A stretch of DNA of 64,000 nucleotides from Botryotinia globosa (lineage: Eukaryota > Ascomycota > Leotiomycetes > Helotiales > Sclerotiniaceae). Positions 54,024-64,000 of the stretch are shown piece after piece. Each line of letters begins with the position of its first letter. The first letter of the stretch is position 1. The stretch lies in NCBI GenBank assembly GCA_014898425.1, contig RCSZ01000013.1, forward strand, positions 372,001-436,000, given 5' to 3'. The notes beneath the pieces were generated by a model, which did no database searches, was not told where the DNA came from, and worked only from the letters and a program-made list of their open reading frames with translations. The position numbers and the translations under genes are program-made.

Positions 54024-54756
54024 TTTTAACTTATTAAATCAAAAATCAATTTTAAATTCAAATATTATTATAATAATTTTAAAATTAAGTTAATAAAACT
54101 TTATATTTATTCAAAAAAAATATTAAAAATTTAAAAGATTTGAAATATTGAATGAAATATTAATTGATTTTCAATAATATTATTCTAAGATATTAATAGT
54201 ATATTAAAAACCATATATTAAAATAAATTATATAATTAAAAAATAGTTTTTTATATTCTTTATTATTATTATTATTATTAATTGAAAATTTAAAATTTCA
54301 AAAAATATAAATAATCAAGTTTTATATGAAACTTTAAATTTTATATAACTTTAAGAAAAGAAAATGATTTAAAAATAATTGTTTTTAAAATATTATAATA
54401 TATTTATTTATAAATTTTTTTAAAAAATGAGATATTTAAATTTAATTTATAAAGCTATATTTTTATATATTAGAAAATATATAATATAATAATAATAAAT
54501 AATATCAAAATAAAATATTACTTAGAAATTTTAATAATTATATTATAAAAAAATATATAAAAGAAAATAATAATAATTAAAATAAATCATTTTAATATTT
54601 TAATTAAGAAATTTATTATATATCTTTTTTTTAATTAAAAATATTATATTTTCTTTTTTAAAAGAATTTTATTTATCAAAAAGTCTTCAAATTATATAAT
54701 ATTTCTAAGGATTTTGAAATTTAAATTCAATTTAAATTTAATTTTGTAATATTAAT

Positions 54757-54843
54757 TACGAGCTTTTTTCGGCCCTTCGGGGCTAAAAATAACAACGGGC
54801 TCGCTAACGCTCTCCGTAGTTATTTTTTACGCTCCTCAGGACC
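54757..54843. other. GC-rich hairpin patch inside the AT-rich transposon
   Basis: GGCCCTTCGGGGCT forms a UUCG-loop hairpin. Next to it AAAAATAACAACGG (54785-54798) pairs with CCGTAGTTATTTTT at 13 of 14 positions around a GC-rich loop. The patch is surrounded on both sides by sequence nearly free of G and C. Confidence 0.65.
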
Positions 54844-55000
54844 TATATTTATATCTATATTATATAGTTTTTAGAATTCTAAAAATAAATAAGATTAATA
54901 TTTTTATATTTTCTATTAAAATGTGAATTTTGAAGCTATTCAGAGATTGTAAGCTTTTGAAGTGATGATCTGTGCACCAGTTTAGGTGGGGTATATTCAT

Positions 55001-55083
<83 letters not shown>
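55001..55083. repeat. (TAA)n microsatellite, about 27 copies
   Basis: An essentially perfect trinucleotide run within the transposon interior. Confidence 0.95.
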
Positions 55084-55084
<1 letters not shown>

Positions 55085-55170
55085 CTTTATTAACCTCTAG
55101 CTTTTAGCTTATATAAAAATATTAAAGATATAAATAAACCTCAAAACCTCAAAACCTTATAAATCTTTTT

Positions 55171-55301
55171 CTAATTCTTTTTCTAATTCTTTTTCTAATT
55201 CTTTTTCTAATTCTTTTTCTAATTCTTTTTCTAATTCTTTTTCTAATTCTTTTTCTAATTCTTTTTCTAATTCTTTTTCTAATTCTTTTTCTAATTCTTT
55301 C
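55171..55301. repeat. 12-bp tandem repeat CTAATTCTTTTT, about 11 copies
   Basis: Perfect or nearly perfect copies, followed by a pyrimidine-rich region with further TTTTTCTTTT-like repeats to about 55470. Confidence 0.9.
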
Positions 55302-55473
55302 TTTATTTTTCTTTTTAATTATTTTTTTAAATTCTTCTTTTCTTGATTCTTTTCTTTAATTTTTTTTCTATTTATTTTTTTTTCTTTTTTTTTCTTTTTT
55401 TTCTTTTTATTTCTTTTTATTTCTTTTTATTTCTTTTTTTAATTCTCTTTTTAATTCTCTTTTAATTATTTTT

Positions 55474-55548
55474 CTAATTTCTATCTTTCTAATTTCTATC
55501 TTTCTAATTTCCATCTTTCTAATTTCTATCTTTCTAATTTCTATCTTT
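55474..55548. repeat. 15-bp tandem repeat CTAATTTCTATCTTT, 5 copies
   Basis: Five copies with a single C/T difference in the third copy. Confidence 0.9.
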
Positions 55549-55566
55549 CTATTCTTTTTTTCTATT

Positions 55567-55626
55567 CTAATAAATCTAATAAATCTAATAAATCTAATAA
55601 ATCTAATAAATCTAATAAATCTAATA
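55567..55626. repeat. 9-bp tandem repeat CTAATAAAT, about 6-7 copies
   Basis: Nearly perfect copies immediately downstream of the 15-bp array. Together these arrays make up over 400 bp of clustered simple repeats in the element. Confidence 0.9.
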
Positions 55627-56597
55627 CCTTCTCTTTTCTTTTTAATCTCTTCTCTTATCTCTCTTATTACTAATCAAATCTGAACCAATCAGAATCGTAT
55701 TAGCAACTTTTTATCGAACTTTTTATTACAAAATCAACTAAACAATTAATATATTAATAACAACTCTTTTTTTTTATATAAAAATAATATTATTTAAAAA
55801 CTATTAATTCAAAGAATATAAAAATATCAATTAATTATATTTCATAAATCATTTATAACTACTATACCTATTAATAATAATATCTAATCTAGATTAGGAT
55901 TTTGATATTCGCTGTATAGACCTTATGTACTTTCTAGACCAATCAGCTTCCAGTTATAAACCGTGTTTTAAATCCTGTATGTTAGGGATTATTTATTGAT
56001 TTCAAAATTTAAATTATATTCAAAATTTCTTTTCAAAATATATTTCAATAAAAATTCTTTATTATTAATCATATAATTCTAATATTTAAATATTGATATT
56101 TTTTTGATAATTAATTATATATATAAATATATAATAAAATATAGTTTTTTATTATTTCAATATTAATATTAATATAGAAATAATATATTATAATTAATTT
56201 CTTTTTAAAATATTATAAATATTTAATTTATTAAAGATTCTTATTAAAAACAAAACTAATTATTAGAAATCTTAATATATATTGATATAATTTCGAGTTT
56301 TTAATATTAAATATAACTTTTTTTGATTCTTTATATTAAAATATTTTCAAATTTATATAAAAACATTCTAAAAACAAACTTTTATTATTTTTATTATTAA
56401 ATAAATTAATATATAATATTCTTATCTCAATAAACTCAATATCAGAATTTCTATTTTATTAATAATTATAATTATAATTTTATTTTTTTATATAAAAGAA
56501 ATAATATTACAATATTTATATTATAATTTTCAATAGAATATAATGATTGGTTGATTATATATTATTTTTGAAATGTTATTTTTAGAAGAAATAAAAG

Positions 56598-56638
56598 TGT
56601 GCAAGATATAGGGTTGTACAAGATGTAGGGATATCGGT
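56598..56638 (-). repeat. Right terminal inverted repeat, 41 bp
   Basis: The reverse complement carries the same doubled 17-bp motif as the left end, with two substitutions. It is much less decayed than the AT-rich interior. Confidence 0.8.
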
Positions 56639-57534
56639 TAATCCGGTAGAATCTCAACCTAGTTGGCCACAATTTCCCCCTTCATCATCGTTTCTTACTC
56701 ACTCCATTTATATAATGAAAAAGCTATTTCCAAGCATCATTATTCTCGCAACGCAACCCAAGGGGTATTCAGCAATCCCGAAAACCCAAGGATCGAGAAT
56801 TGAATCCTTTCGCGAATGCCTTCCTTCCCGCCTTGCAGATCATGTAAGCAAATAGGCTACCCATTTATCTCGTTGGATTTACGAGCACTCTCCCGGTAGG
56901 CACGATAACAATCCAGATATCTATCTAGTTATTTCTACAATATACGCATCAGATCTATGCGAAACCAAAGCCTTCTTATCACGGTCGCATTCATGGTCGC
57001 TTGTTGGCCCTTGGCCTTGATATCACCGATTCATCAACTAAAGGAACCCCCACCAAATGTACGGAATCTATTTTCTCCTTCAAACTATCGATTTGAAAAT
57101 GTAACCATTGTACATTACTGTGTCATAGCCTTAAAGTAGTTCTTTCTTGATTTGGTAATCAAGCCATATAAATTTTACAATTTATCATTGGTAAGGTAGT
57201 AAGCCTTACGGTCCGTTCCTCTACATGATTCTGCACGAAGTATTTAGCCTGTCGTTTATAGTGGTTATTCAACTTGATTTTAGAGATATACGCCAAGTCT
57301 GACGTGCAGGCACTGCTGCGCCTATAATCGTTCTGAGTTTTGGTGGGATATCCCAATCTGTTTACTCTATTATTGGCTATAAAGTCTACAAGTGTGCGCC
57401 AAACCGCAGTGAAGCACTTAGCCGATCTTCATGGAGGGGTTATCTCAAGTTGGTGGGTGATATCTAGGAAGACTCAGCAAATTTTTGGAACATATTTGAT
57501 ACTTTTCTCTCTGTTACATCCTTTGATTTAGCCA

Positions 57535-57630
57535 ATGTTCTCCTTATCCATACCTTACTTGTTTGGAGTTTCCACTTTTTCATCTTCGTTTACCCTTTTC
57601 ATTTTAGGTTTGAGCGTTTTCTTAGAGTGA
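57535..57630 (+). promoter_or_regulatory. Possible upstream ORF of the PAQR gene
   Basis: ATG at 57535 opens 31 codons for a hydrophobic peptide (MFSLSIPYLFGV and onward) and stops with TGA at 57628-57630, four bases before the PAQR start codon at 57635. If it is within the leader it could reduce translation of the main frame. Transcript evidence is lacking. Confidence 0.4.
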
Positions 57631-57634
57631 TAAC

Positions 57635-58832
57635 ATGGTCTATACTGAATCCAAATTTTCACATCTTTCATACTCTACCGTTGGCCATGGTAGGACGGAT
57701 TCCCCAACATTCATCGATGATGCTTTCACTCCTATATCCAAAAATGGAGTTGCCATACCCTATCCCGTTCTACAACGAACATTTCTGTTGGACCCCACGC
57801 CCCCACCGAGTCCAGTACATCAAAAATTCAAATATCCATCATCTGCCTCTTCATCAACAACACAAGGACAGCAAGATCTCATAACATTTGACAAACTTCC
57901 AGGATGGAGTCAGGATAATCCCCATATCCATTCCGGATATCGACAAATATCGCATTCTACTTCCACCTGTTTACACTCCTGTTTTCAAATCCATAATGAA
58001 ACTTTCAATATATGGTCCCATTTCATTCCTTGTATCTTATTCATTATTCTCGAAGGAATTATTATGTATTATCTCAATACGCGCTACCCTAATACTACCG
58101 TCGAGGATCGTGTCATCTTCTCATTTTTCATTCTTTGCGCAACGATATGTCTAGGTATCTCGGCAATTTTCCACACCCTTATTTCACATTCTCAAAAAGG
58201 CCGCGATCTGTGGTTAAAACTCGATTACGTGGGGATTGTCCTTCTCATCATTGGATGCTTCATTTCAGCTGTATATATGTCTTTCTTTTGTCAACAAACT
58301 TTACAATATGCTTATTGTGGAACGGTGAGCTGTCTCTTTCCTTTTTCATTTCTCTTTACTTACAAAATGGATAGATTCTAGCAATGTCAAGCATGGCATT
58401 AGTTTTTCTCCTCCTACCAGCTTTTCAAGGTCATCGATGGCGTTCTTTTCGTGTAGTAGCTTTCTGTGCAACAGCTGTTTCTGTTCTCATTCCTTTCGTT
58501 CATACAATAGCGCAGTCTGGATGGGACAAGGCGATGGAGCAATCGGGCATGCCATATTACTTTGCAGAAGCATTACTACTTTTGGTCGGTGTTGTTTTTT
58601 TTGCTGTATGTTTTCATCTTTCCTGTCTTGGAGGTGCAAGTTGAGAAAACTAATAGAAAAACAGAAACGATGGCCAGAATCGTGGATTCCAGGTAGTTTT
58701 GATCTCTTGGGTAATTCGCATCAAATATTTCATCTGCTGGTTGTGTTGGCCATGGTGTTGCATTTGGTGGGGATTTTACAGGCGTTTGATTATAATTATG
58801 CGAAAGGGGAATGTAGAGGGAATAGCCCATAG
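57635..58832 (+). CDS. PAQR-family (AdipoR/Izh-like) seven-TM protein
   Basis: Three exons (57635-58324, 58375-58605, 58665-58832) join in phase 0 into 362 aa; the introns are 50 and 59 nt. The family signatures are all present: LPGWSQDNPHIHSGYR, HNETFNIWSH, SAIFHTL with the S-x-x-x-H pair, LDYVGI with the conserved Asp, and GSFDLLGNSHQIFH with the C-terminal histidines that complete the zinc site. Seven hydrophobic segments can be marked, from FIPCILFIILEGII to HLLVVLAMVLHLVGIL. The cytosolic N-terminal tail of about 95 residues is Pro/Ser-rich. Family members act as membrane receptors or ceramidase-like hydrolases, in yeast linked to zinc and sterol homeostasis (Izh proteins). The second intron uses the ACAG at 58661-58664; an earlier TAG would break the frame. 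Confidence 0.95.
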
Positions 58833-59015
58833 GCTGGGTTTGATATATATGGAGTTATGGAATGGTGGGAAAGGAGAGGAATTGTACCAAAAGGTTGTAC
58901 TACATGTGAAACGGTTGGGAAATGGGAAATGGATGTATAAATTGGGAGCGACAGTTTCGGACTGTGATTTACATATCAGGATTCTAATGTGGTAATGTTG
59001 AGACGAATTCATGAC

Positions 59016-59068
59016 GAATGGGATGAATGGGATGAATGGGATGAATGGGATGAATGGGATGAATGGGA
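59016..59068. repeat. 9-bp microsatellite (GAATGGGAT)n
   Basis: About six tandem copies occur 180 bp downstream of the PAQR stop codon, in its likely 3' region. Confidence 0.9.
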
Positions 59069-59099
59069 ATATAGACGTGGGTATGGATGGATGGATATA

Positions 59100-61150
59100 C
59101 ATACATTGGATTGGAGTGGAAAAGATAAAGTAGGATCACATACCCTCGAGGTATCTTTTGTGTGATTTATGAGGATTGGAGATGAAAGGATATGGGAATG
59201 AGGCCGAGGATAGGGAAGTTATCGCATTATATCATTGGCTTTATTCGGAAGCTGCAATGAAAATACCAAAACAAGCAATCAATAGTTCTCTCGAAGTGAT
59301 ATTTGGATTGATGTGAGTAATAGACTCAATGACATTAATCCAAATGCTCGAGCTCACCAATTGGTGCTCGCTTCAAGCACGAATACATACAATGCAGCAG
59401 AGACATGAGAAGAGCACATCTATCGTATGATCTTAAAACTTACGTCTTTTCCCTTTGATTTCTCTAAACCATCACATGCGCAACTATGATCAACCGCATT
59501 TTACAACAACTACCTAGGTACGGAGACTAAAACTATTGTCCAACAAAAGCCTAGGAACCCGTCCCGATCTTCGCCATTATATCTTCTTTCATGTCCATAT
59601 CGTCCGATGACGAAAATCACGAAAATCACGAAAATCATGACTATAATGGAATCAATCTGCACACGAGATCCAGGTGTAATAAATTCGACTTGACATATAA
59701 CGCTCCAACGGACCCATATTCCCCGCGTGGGACACAGATAATGTACCACGACGGAACCACGGCTTCTGGAACGTGATCTTTCCTTCCGATGTCCCGCACA
59801 CATGTTCGGGATATTGAGGCGACGGAGTTACGTACCGGATGGTAATGGGAAAATGAATTGATTCATGCCACGTTCTCATCACATGTTGAAGCGAATGTTG
59901 TGTTTTCGCGACTTCGAAGACTAGAGTGCTTTCACTAGGTCGTTTCATGTGTACAGTACTTCGTAACTATACGACTACAAGAGGAAATACGGAGAGCATG
60001 GCTGACTCATGATGAGGGTGTGGTACCAATTACGTGCTTGCCCAACAAGATCGGAACACATGCCCATCAATGTACTGGTTTCCCCCGGAAGAATCGATTG
60101 ATGGTATCATGGTCGGTATTTCTCGGTATTGGCAATGCATTCGTTTACTGGCTGCTTTTGCCTGAGGGTTCGAGGATCTTTCTAGAATATACATACCATG
60201 ATACGATAACATCCCATGTGCTGTTGTTGTATGCACGAAGGGTGATTGAGGGTGGGACAGCTAAAGGTACAGCAAGGACCTACAGGAAGGACGAGGACGC
60301 CTTATGTGTGACCCACTGACGACCCAATACCATAGCCAACCATCAAAATCAAAGGTTTGGTATACACATTCCCATGATCAACGAGTGTTTCAATTGCTAA
60401 ACAGCAGTGAGGAGTGTTGGTCACATCCACATGGTTTCATCAGCACATTACGTAACAACGTCTGCATTCGCTCGCTTTTCACTCCCTATTCTCTTGCTAA
60501 GAATCATTCTCTAGTCACACTGGGTATCACAGGCACTCTTTACTAAATCATACCTCCGGAATGTAATTGTCATGCCAATGGTAGCACACTCGTTGGATCA
60601 TTACACCGATACACGTGTCAAGAGCATTTCACAACGCGCAGCTGAAATGTCCTCCTCGCACGTTCTGTTTGGAGTGTTGGCGTTCGCCCCTGAATTCTAT
60701 TCTCACATCATCCAAGGCCAAGTGGTTAAGCCCGAGAAATGAACAGAAAGTTCACTAAGATGCAAGGACATTGTGCCCAATTCTACCTTTCAGGGCAAGA
60801 TTGGCCACCTAAAGATGCACGGTTAGTTCCGGTTGTGCAACCAATGGAATACCTATAAAGTTACATGGCACTCCTGCATTATGACATACATATCTACCAC
60901 ACACTCTGATATCTCCTGAAAGTTCTTGATACTGTATTGCGATATCATACTCAGAGCAGATCTCAGCATACTTATCAATTCTTATATCTCGATTCAATTC
61001 GTCGTCTAGTAAAATCCCACGTCGCTTCTCATCAAATACCTTTTCATCTAGAAGCGTCTCTCTCGTATTGATTTGCTCAAACATTCTTGTTGGATCCAAA
61101 TACTTAAGGAAATAAGGAAACAAGGCTTAATCAAAATCATTATATACACC
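59100..61150. other. Intergenic, no gene supported
   Basis: Scattered frames of 60-104 codons occur on both strands, but none has a recognisable motif or a splice model that extends it. A three-copy ACGAAAATC-like repeat lies near 59610-59640. Confidence 0.45.
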
Positions 61151-61516
61151 ATGGCGAAATCATCAATCTCATCCTCCTATTCGTCCGCGCCGTCATCTTC
61201 CTCGTCAGCATATAAAGTAGGGCCCTCAAAACCATCCTCTTCAACCTCATCCTCAAGGTAAGTCATACAAATCATTTCTCTCTCACTCTCACCAAGATCA
61301 GCATTAACACCCTTTCCCAGCGTCCATCCTCCCTCCTACAAAATTCTCTCCACCCTAATCTTCCCCAACACCCCTCAGAAACATCACACCGTTGGTCGGG
61401 GCACGCCTGGCAATGGCATCACTCCCTGGATGAACAGTGGTGATCTACGAATTCTAGGTGGACGAAGAGGAAAATTGGATCAAGTGGATCCGGAGAGTTT
61501 AACAAGTTTTTGTTGA
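61151..61516 (+). CDS. Small two-exon protein, 100 aa, unrecognised
   Basis: Exon 1 (61151-61257) encodes a Ser-rich start (MAKSSISSSYSSAPSSSSS) and ends at AG|GTAAGT. A 63-nt intron with a CATTAAC branch-like site ends at CCCAG. Exon 2 (61321-61516) then continues in frame for 65 codons to TGA, with a Gly/Arg-rich C-terminal half (HHTVGRGTPGNGITPWMN, then LRILGGRRGK) ending in TSFC. The exact frame across good splice signals is the main support. The start context CACCATGG is favourable. No signal peptide or membrane segment is visible. I do not recognise the family and assign no function. Confidence 0.7.
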
Positions 61517-62039
61517 TCTTCCGACATGTGAATTATTCACCGCGATGCGAAAGGGGATTGTGGGGGATGAGTAGGGGCACCATGGGAAGGAGGACAAAGT
61601 CAAAAGAAGGGAAAGTTACGATTGTATGAATTTTACGAGCAACGACCTGGAGTTATGTAAATGGGAGGGAAAGGAAAGGAATGGAAAAGGAAGATGGAAA
61701 AGTGTTTATTTTGGTGCATCACATTATTTGGAAGGGCGTTCTATGGCCTAGCTTGAGGCTCCGCATTATCAGGTTTAGGTTTGTAGGTTATTTTAGGATA
61801 GAGAGTATGTTCCATAGCGTACTCTCGCCTTTGGATTTGGATCGAGGATTTGGATGAATGGGTTAGCGAGGAGTTTGGAAATGGGGATGTATTTATACTG
61901 TATGCTTCAAACGATTAATGATATAGATACCCTGAGACTTCGAATTCATTAAACGATTTCTACATATGACAGAGAGGCTTTGAATTTGTTCGCAAATCCA
62001 ATCACAATGTTCAAATCGTCCGAGACAAGGAAATCTTAC
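61517..62039. other. Downstream region, no gene seen
   Basis: Purine-rich sequence follows the small gene, probably including its 3' untranslated region. No further frame or RNA is supported. Confidence 0.4.
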
Positions 62040-64000
62040 ATTAACTTTGCCGATCTGCACACCATGGCGAGAAGTAATATCAGATCAGACATGCAACAAA
62101 TCCTGCAACCCAACCTCTAATAATTGCCACGAGATCTATCGACATGCAACAAAAGAAGTGAAAATATCATTAGAAAAATGGGGCCCTGTCATGGCATGGA
62201 ATAAGATATGCAACAAAAAATATGCTAATGATCGGTTATGTATCGTGTGCTCCGCCCGAGGACATCTCACCGCTACAATAAAACACACGGGTTTGAATGC
62301 ATCGAACACTCACGATCTGGGTACAGTACCTCGGTCTAGATTTCGATTTTGGTAGTTTGTGATGTGATGGTGAGAGCTACTCGTGCGGCCAGAAAGTATG
62401 CAACTCCGGCGCGATGAAAATCAGGTTAGTCTTAGTCCTCTTGTACTTTACCATCTTTCTTGTGGTATGTGCATCTAGCGTCGGAGTTGCATACTTTCTG
62501 GCTGCATGGATAGATATGCAATAAACTCAATAGAGTCAAGTACCTTTGCAACATGGGTTTACTCTGTACACCGTGGCAAGGTCTCAGATATGCGATGGAA
62601 TTTCGACGTTGTTGGCACTGGTCGGGGTTTGGCCTGCTGGGTCTAATACCCATGGCGACAAAGAGACGTGCAACAAAAGAGTTGAGTGCAAGGGAGAGGA
62701 ATGTTACGAGCTAAAATAGGGGTCGTGTCCCGCCACGGAGGATGTTAGATGTGCAACAGGACTCTGAAGGGTTGGACTACGGGGTCTGAGCAGCTGGAAT
62801 CCCGCCACCGGGGATTGCAGACGTGCAACAAAGAGCCAAGTGCAAGATACGGTAGAGCTCAAGAGCGATGATAAATGCTATTTCCCGCCACGGGGATGGT
62901 AGATATGCAACAAATACCCGTTAGTTCCAAAGAGTTTGTTTCGAGTCCCGTAATCGAGCTATGAGGTGGATATAGTGACGGAGCAAGATGTGCAACGAAA
63001 ATCCGAATATAAGCTGTAGAATTATCATCCCCTTTCCGTTCCCACTTCTCCATATCTACATGAGAATCAAGTAGGTTTCAGTTTCACCGTGCCAATGTTG
63101 AGATGTGCAACAACACCGTATATATTCATTCCACCGTAGCAGGCTATCAAATACACCAAAACGTCAAAGTCTGATCTTGATCCATCGGATCGGGTAGTGT
63201 TCAGTCTCATCATGGTACAAGAGATATATGACATAGAAGTGCAATGACATTCCACCGTATTCGAGTTTCAGAAGTGCAACAAATCGCCAGATATTCAAGA
63301 ACTGATCTCGATGTGATGAATTCGTTCCGCCATGGTTTAATTTTAAACATACAACGACAGCTGGATATTGCGTGTATTTTCCAATTTCGAATATGAATAT
63401 CAATTACTTTACCTCCAAATGCACCATGGAAACAACGAGAAATGCGATAAAATCGTGTCAAGTCAGCACCCGATATTCCACCACGGGATGGATATTGAAG
63501 ATTCTCTGACCCATCATACACATCTAAATCTAGGGACCAGGTCCCCACGGCAACATATCGATTGGTACACGACAAGATTCCCAAGATTGAAGAAGAACCT
63601 CCTATTCCGTCGCGGAGAATCTGCAGGTGTGCAACAAACCGTGTATTCGAGATCAAGATCTATATTAAAGTACTTTCTAGTCCTGCCATGGAACGGCATC
63701 AGATACCTAGGTATGCAACACGAATCTCAACAACGGTCGATATTCTACCGTGGAATGGAGTGGAATCAGATATGCAACAAAAGTCCAGGAATAGCACATA
63801 CCCCAACACAGAGAGTTGCAGATGTGCATTGATCTATGAATTTCAAGTGGCAGGCAGGCTTTACACAGTGGAAAAGAGACATATAGATAAGTAAATCTTA
63901 TGATTGTAGGACATCTAGATATGCAAAAAACGAGCATCCACATTCAAAGACGGTACAAAAGAAGCCCACACGCCCCCGTTTGCCGCCATGGAGAGATTTC
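62040..64000. repeat. Diverged 50-115-bp minisatellite with ATGCAACAAA core
   Basis: The core (A/G)TGCAACAAA recurs at 62091, 62144, 62208, 62669, 62751, 62823, 62905, 62990, 63105, 63274, 63629, 63713 and 63772, with weaker copies between. It is often preceded by a CCGCCACGG- or CCATGG-like element and then GATGGTAGAT. Spacing varies from about 50 to 115 bp. Frames are broken at different places in each unit, so it is not a coding array. It runs off the end of the window. Confidence 0.75.
62385..62505. repeat. 121-bp inverted-repeat element
   Basis: The left arm GCGGCCAGAAAGTATGCAAC continues TCCGGCGCGATG. It is matched by the reverse complement of 62471-62505, which reads GCAGCCAGAAAGTATGCAAC and then TCCGACGCTAGATG. 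The arms of about 32 bp surround a 54-nt spacer. The arms contain the ATGCAAC core of the surrounding minisatellite, so this may be two units in opposite orientation or a tiny MITE. Confidence 0.75.

Larger units (their letters stand above)
53983..56638. mobile_element. Decayed Tc1/mariner-like DNA transposon, 2.66 kb
   Basis: The left end ACCGATATCCCTACATCTTG continues to 54023 and matches the reverse complement of 56598-56638 at 39 of 41 positions. Both ends are directly flanked by TA (53981-53982 and 56639-56640), the target duplication of Tc1/mariner elements. The interior is very AT-rich with many simple repeats, and no transposase frame survives, consistent with RIP or with a non-autonomous element. 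The class assignment rests on the termini and TA alone. Confidence 0.75.

Noticed and set aside
56957..57139. Plus-strand 60-codon frame with a signal-peptide-like start
   Set aside because: The hydrophobic start could suit a small secreted peptide, but the frame has no cysteines after the signal and no splice model extends it.
60712..60780. tRNA-like A-box near GGCCAAGTGGTTAAGCC
   Set aside because: No B-box with a TTCGA-type loop and no pairing acceptor or anticodon stems follow; at most a decayed fragment.
60809..61123. Minus-strand frame of 104 codons
   Set aside because: No recognisable motif and no splice extension. It overlaps the region just upstream of the small plus-strand gene, where a promoter is expected.
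1..64000. CRISPR array, bacterial operon or mitochondrial origin
   Set aside because: The tandem arrays lack unique spacers between conserved repeats, and the genes have spliceosomal introns and nuclear tRNA features.

Overview
The window looks like nuclear DNA of a filamentous ascomycete (Pezizomycotina; the general look suits Leotiomycetes, but that is inference). The reasons are 45-81 nt spliceosomal introns with GTAAGT/GTATGT-type donors and CTAAC-like branch sites, a fungal coronin, a PAQR receptor-like gene, a DUF7025-type AAA ATPase, LysM and CBM18 chitin-binding modules, a nuclear tRNA-Val with a 37/38 intron, and very AT-rich gene-free tracts of the kind left by repeat-induced point mutation (RIP).

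Layout. 1-34,750 is a gene-free AT-rich isochore holding only decayed tandem repeats. Residual C and G are distributed in strand-polarised blocks, including a 466-nt tract (18,121-18,586) with no G on the + strand. At about 34,760 the composition changes abruptly to ordinary gene space.

35,547-42,030 (minus) is the centrepiece: an 18-exon gene whose splicing I reconstructed to a continuous 1,815-codon frame. The predicted secreted protein has a signal peptide, a Kex2-like KR site, an acidic segment, about 40 Gly-Asn-Asn-Asn-Pro-Gly hexapeptides, a helical block, long STSSTR repeats, a run of tiny phase-0 Ser/Thr-coding exons, an eight-cysteine hevein-type CBM18 domain, more duplicated exons, a LysM-like module and a beta-rich C-terminal domain. 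It is best read as a chitin-anchored cell-surface protein.

44,719-46,947 (minus) is coronin (8 exons, 612 aa). Between these two genes sits a 433-bp PIF/Harbinger-type MITE with TTA target duplications. 47,726-47,841 is an intron-containing tRNA-Val(CAC). 48,626-49,471 (minus) is an unrecognised ORF broken by one in-frame TGA. 49,854-52,239 (minus) is a two-exon AAA ATPase (778 aa). 53,983-56,638 is a decayed AT-rich DNA transposon with 41-bp inverted termini, each holding a direct repeat, and TA flanks. 57,635-58,832 (plus) is a three-exon, seven-TM PAQR protein (362 aa) preceded by an upstream ORF. 61,151-61,516 (plus) is a small two-exon gene (100 aa). 62,040 to the window end is a diverged minisatellite built around ATGCAACAAA, with a strong inverted repeat inside it.

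The genes do not form a pathway or cluster. Their arrangement is ordinary housekeeping gene space next to an AT-rich isochore, with a rapidly evolving repeat-rich surface-protein gene at the boundary.
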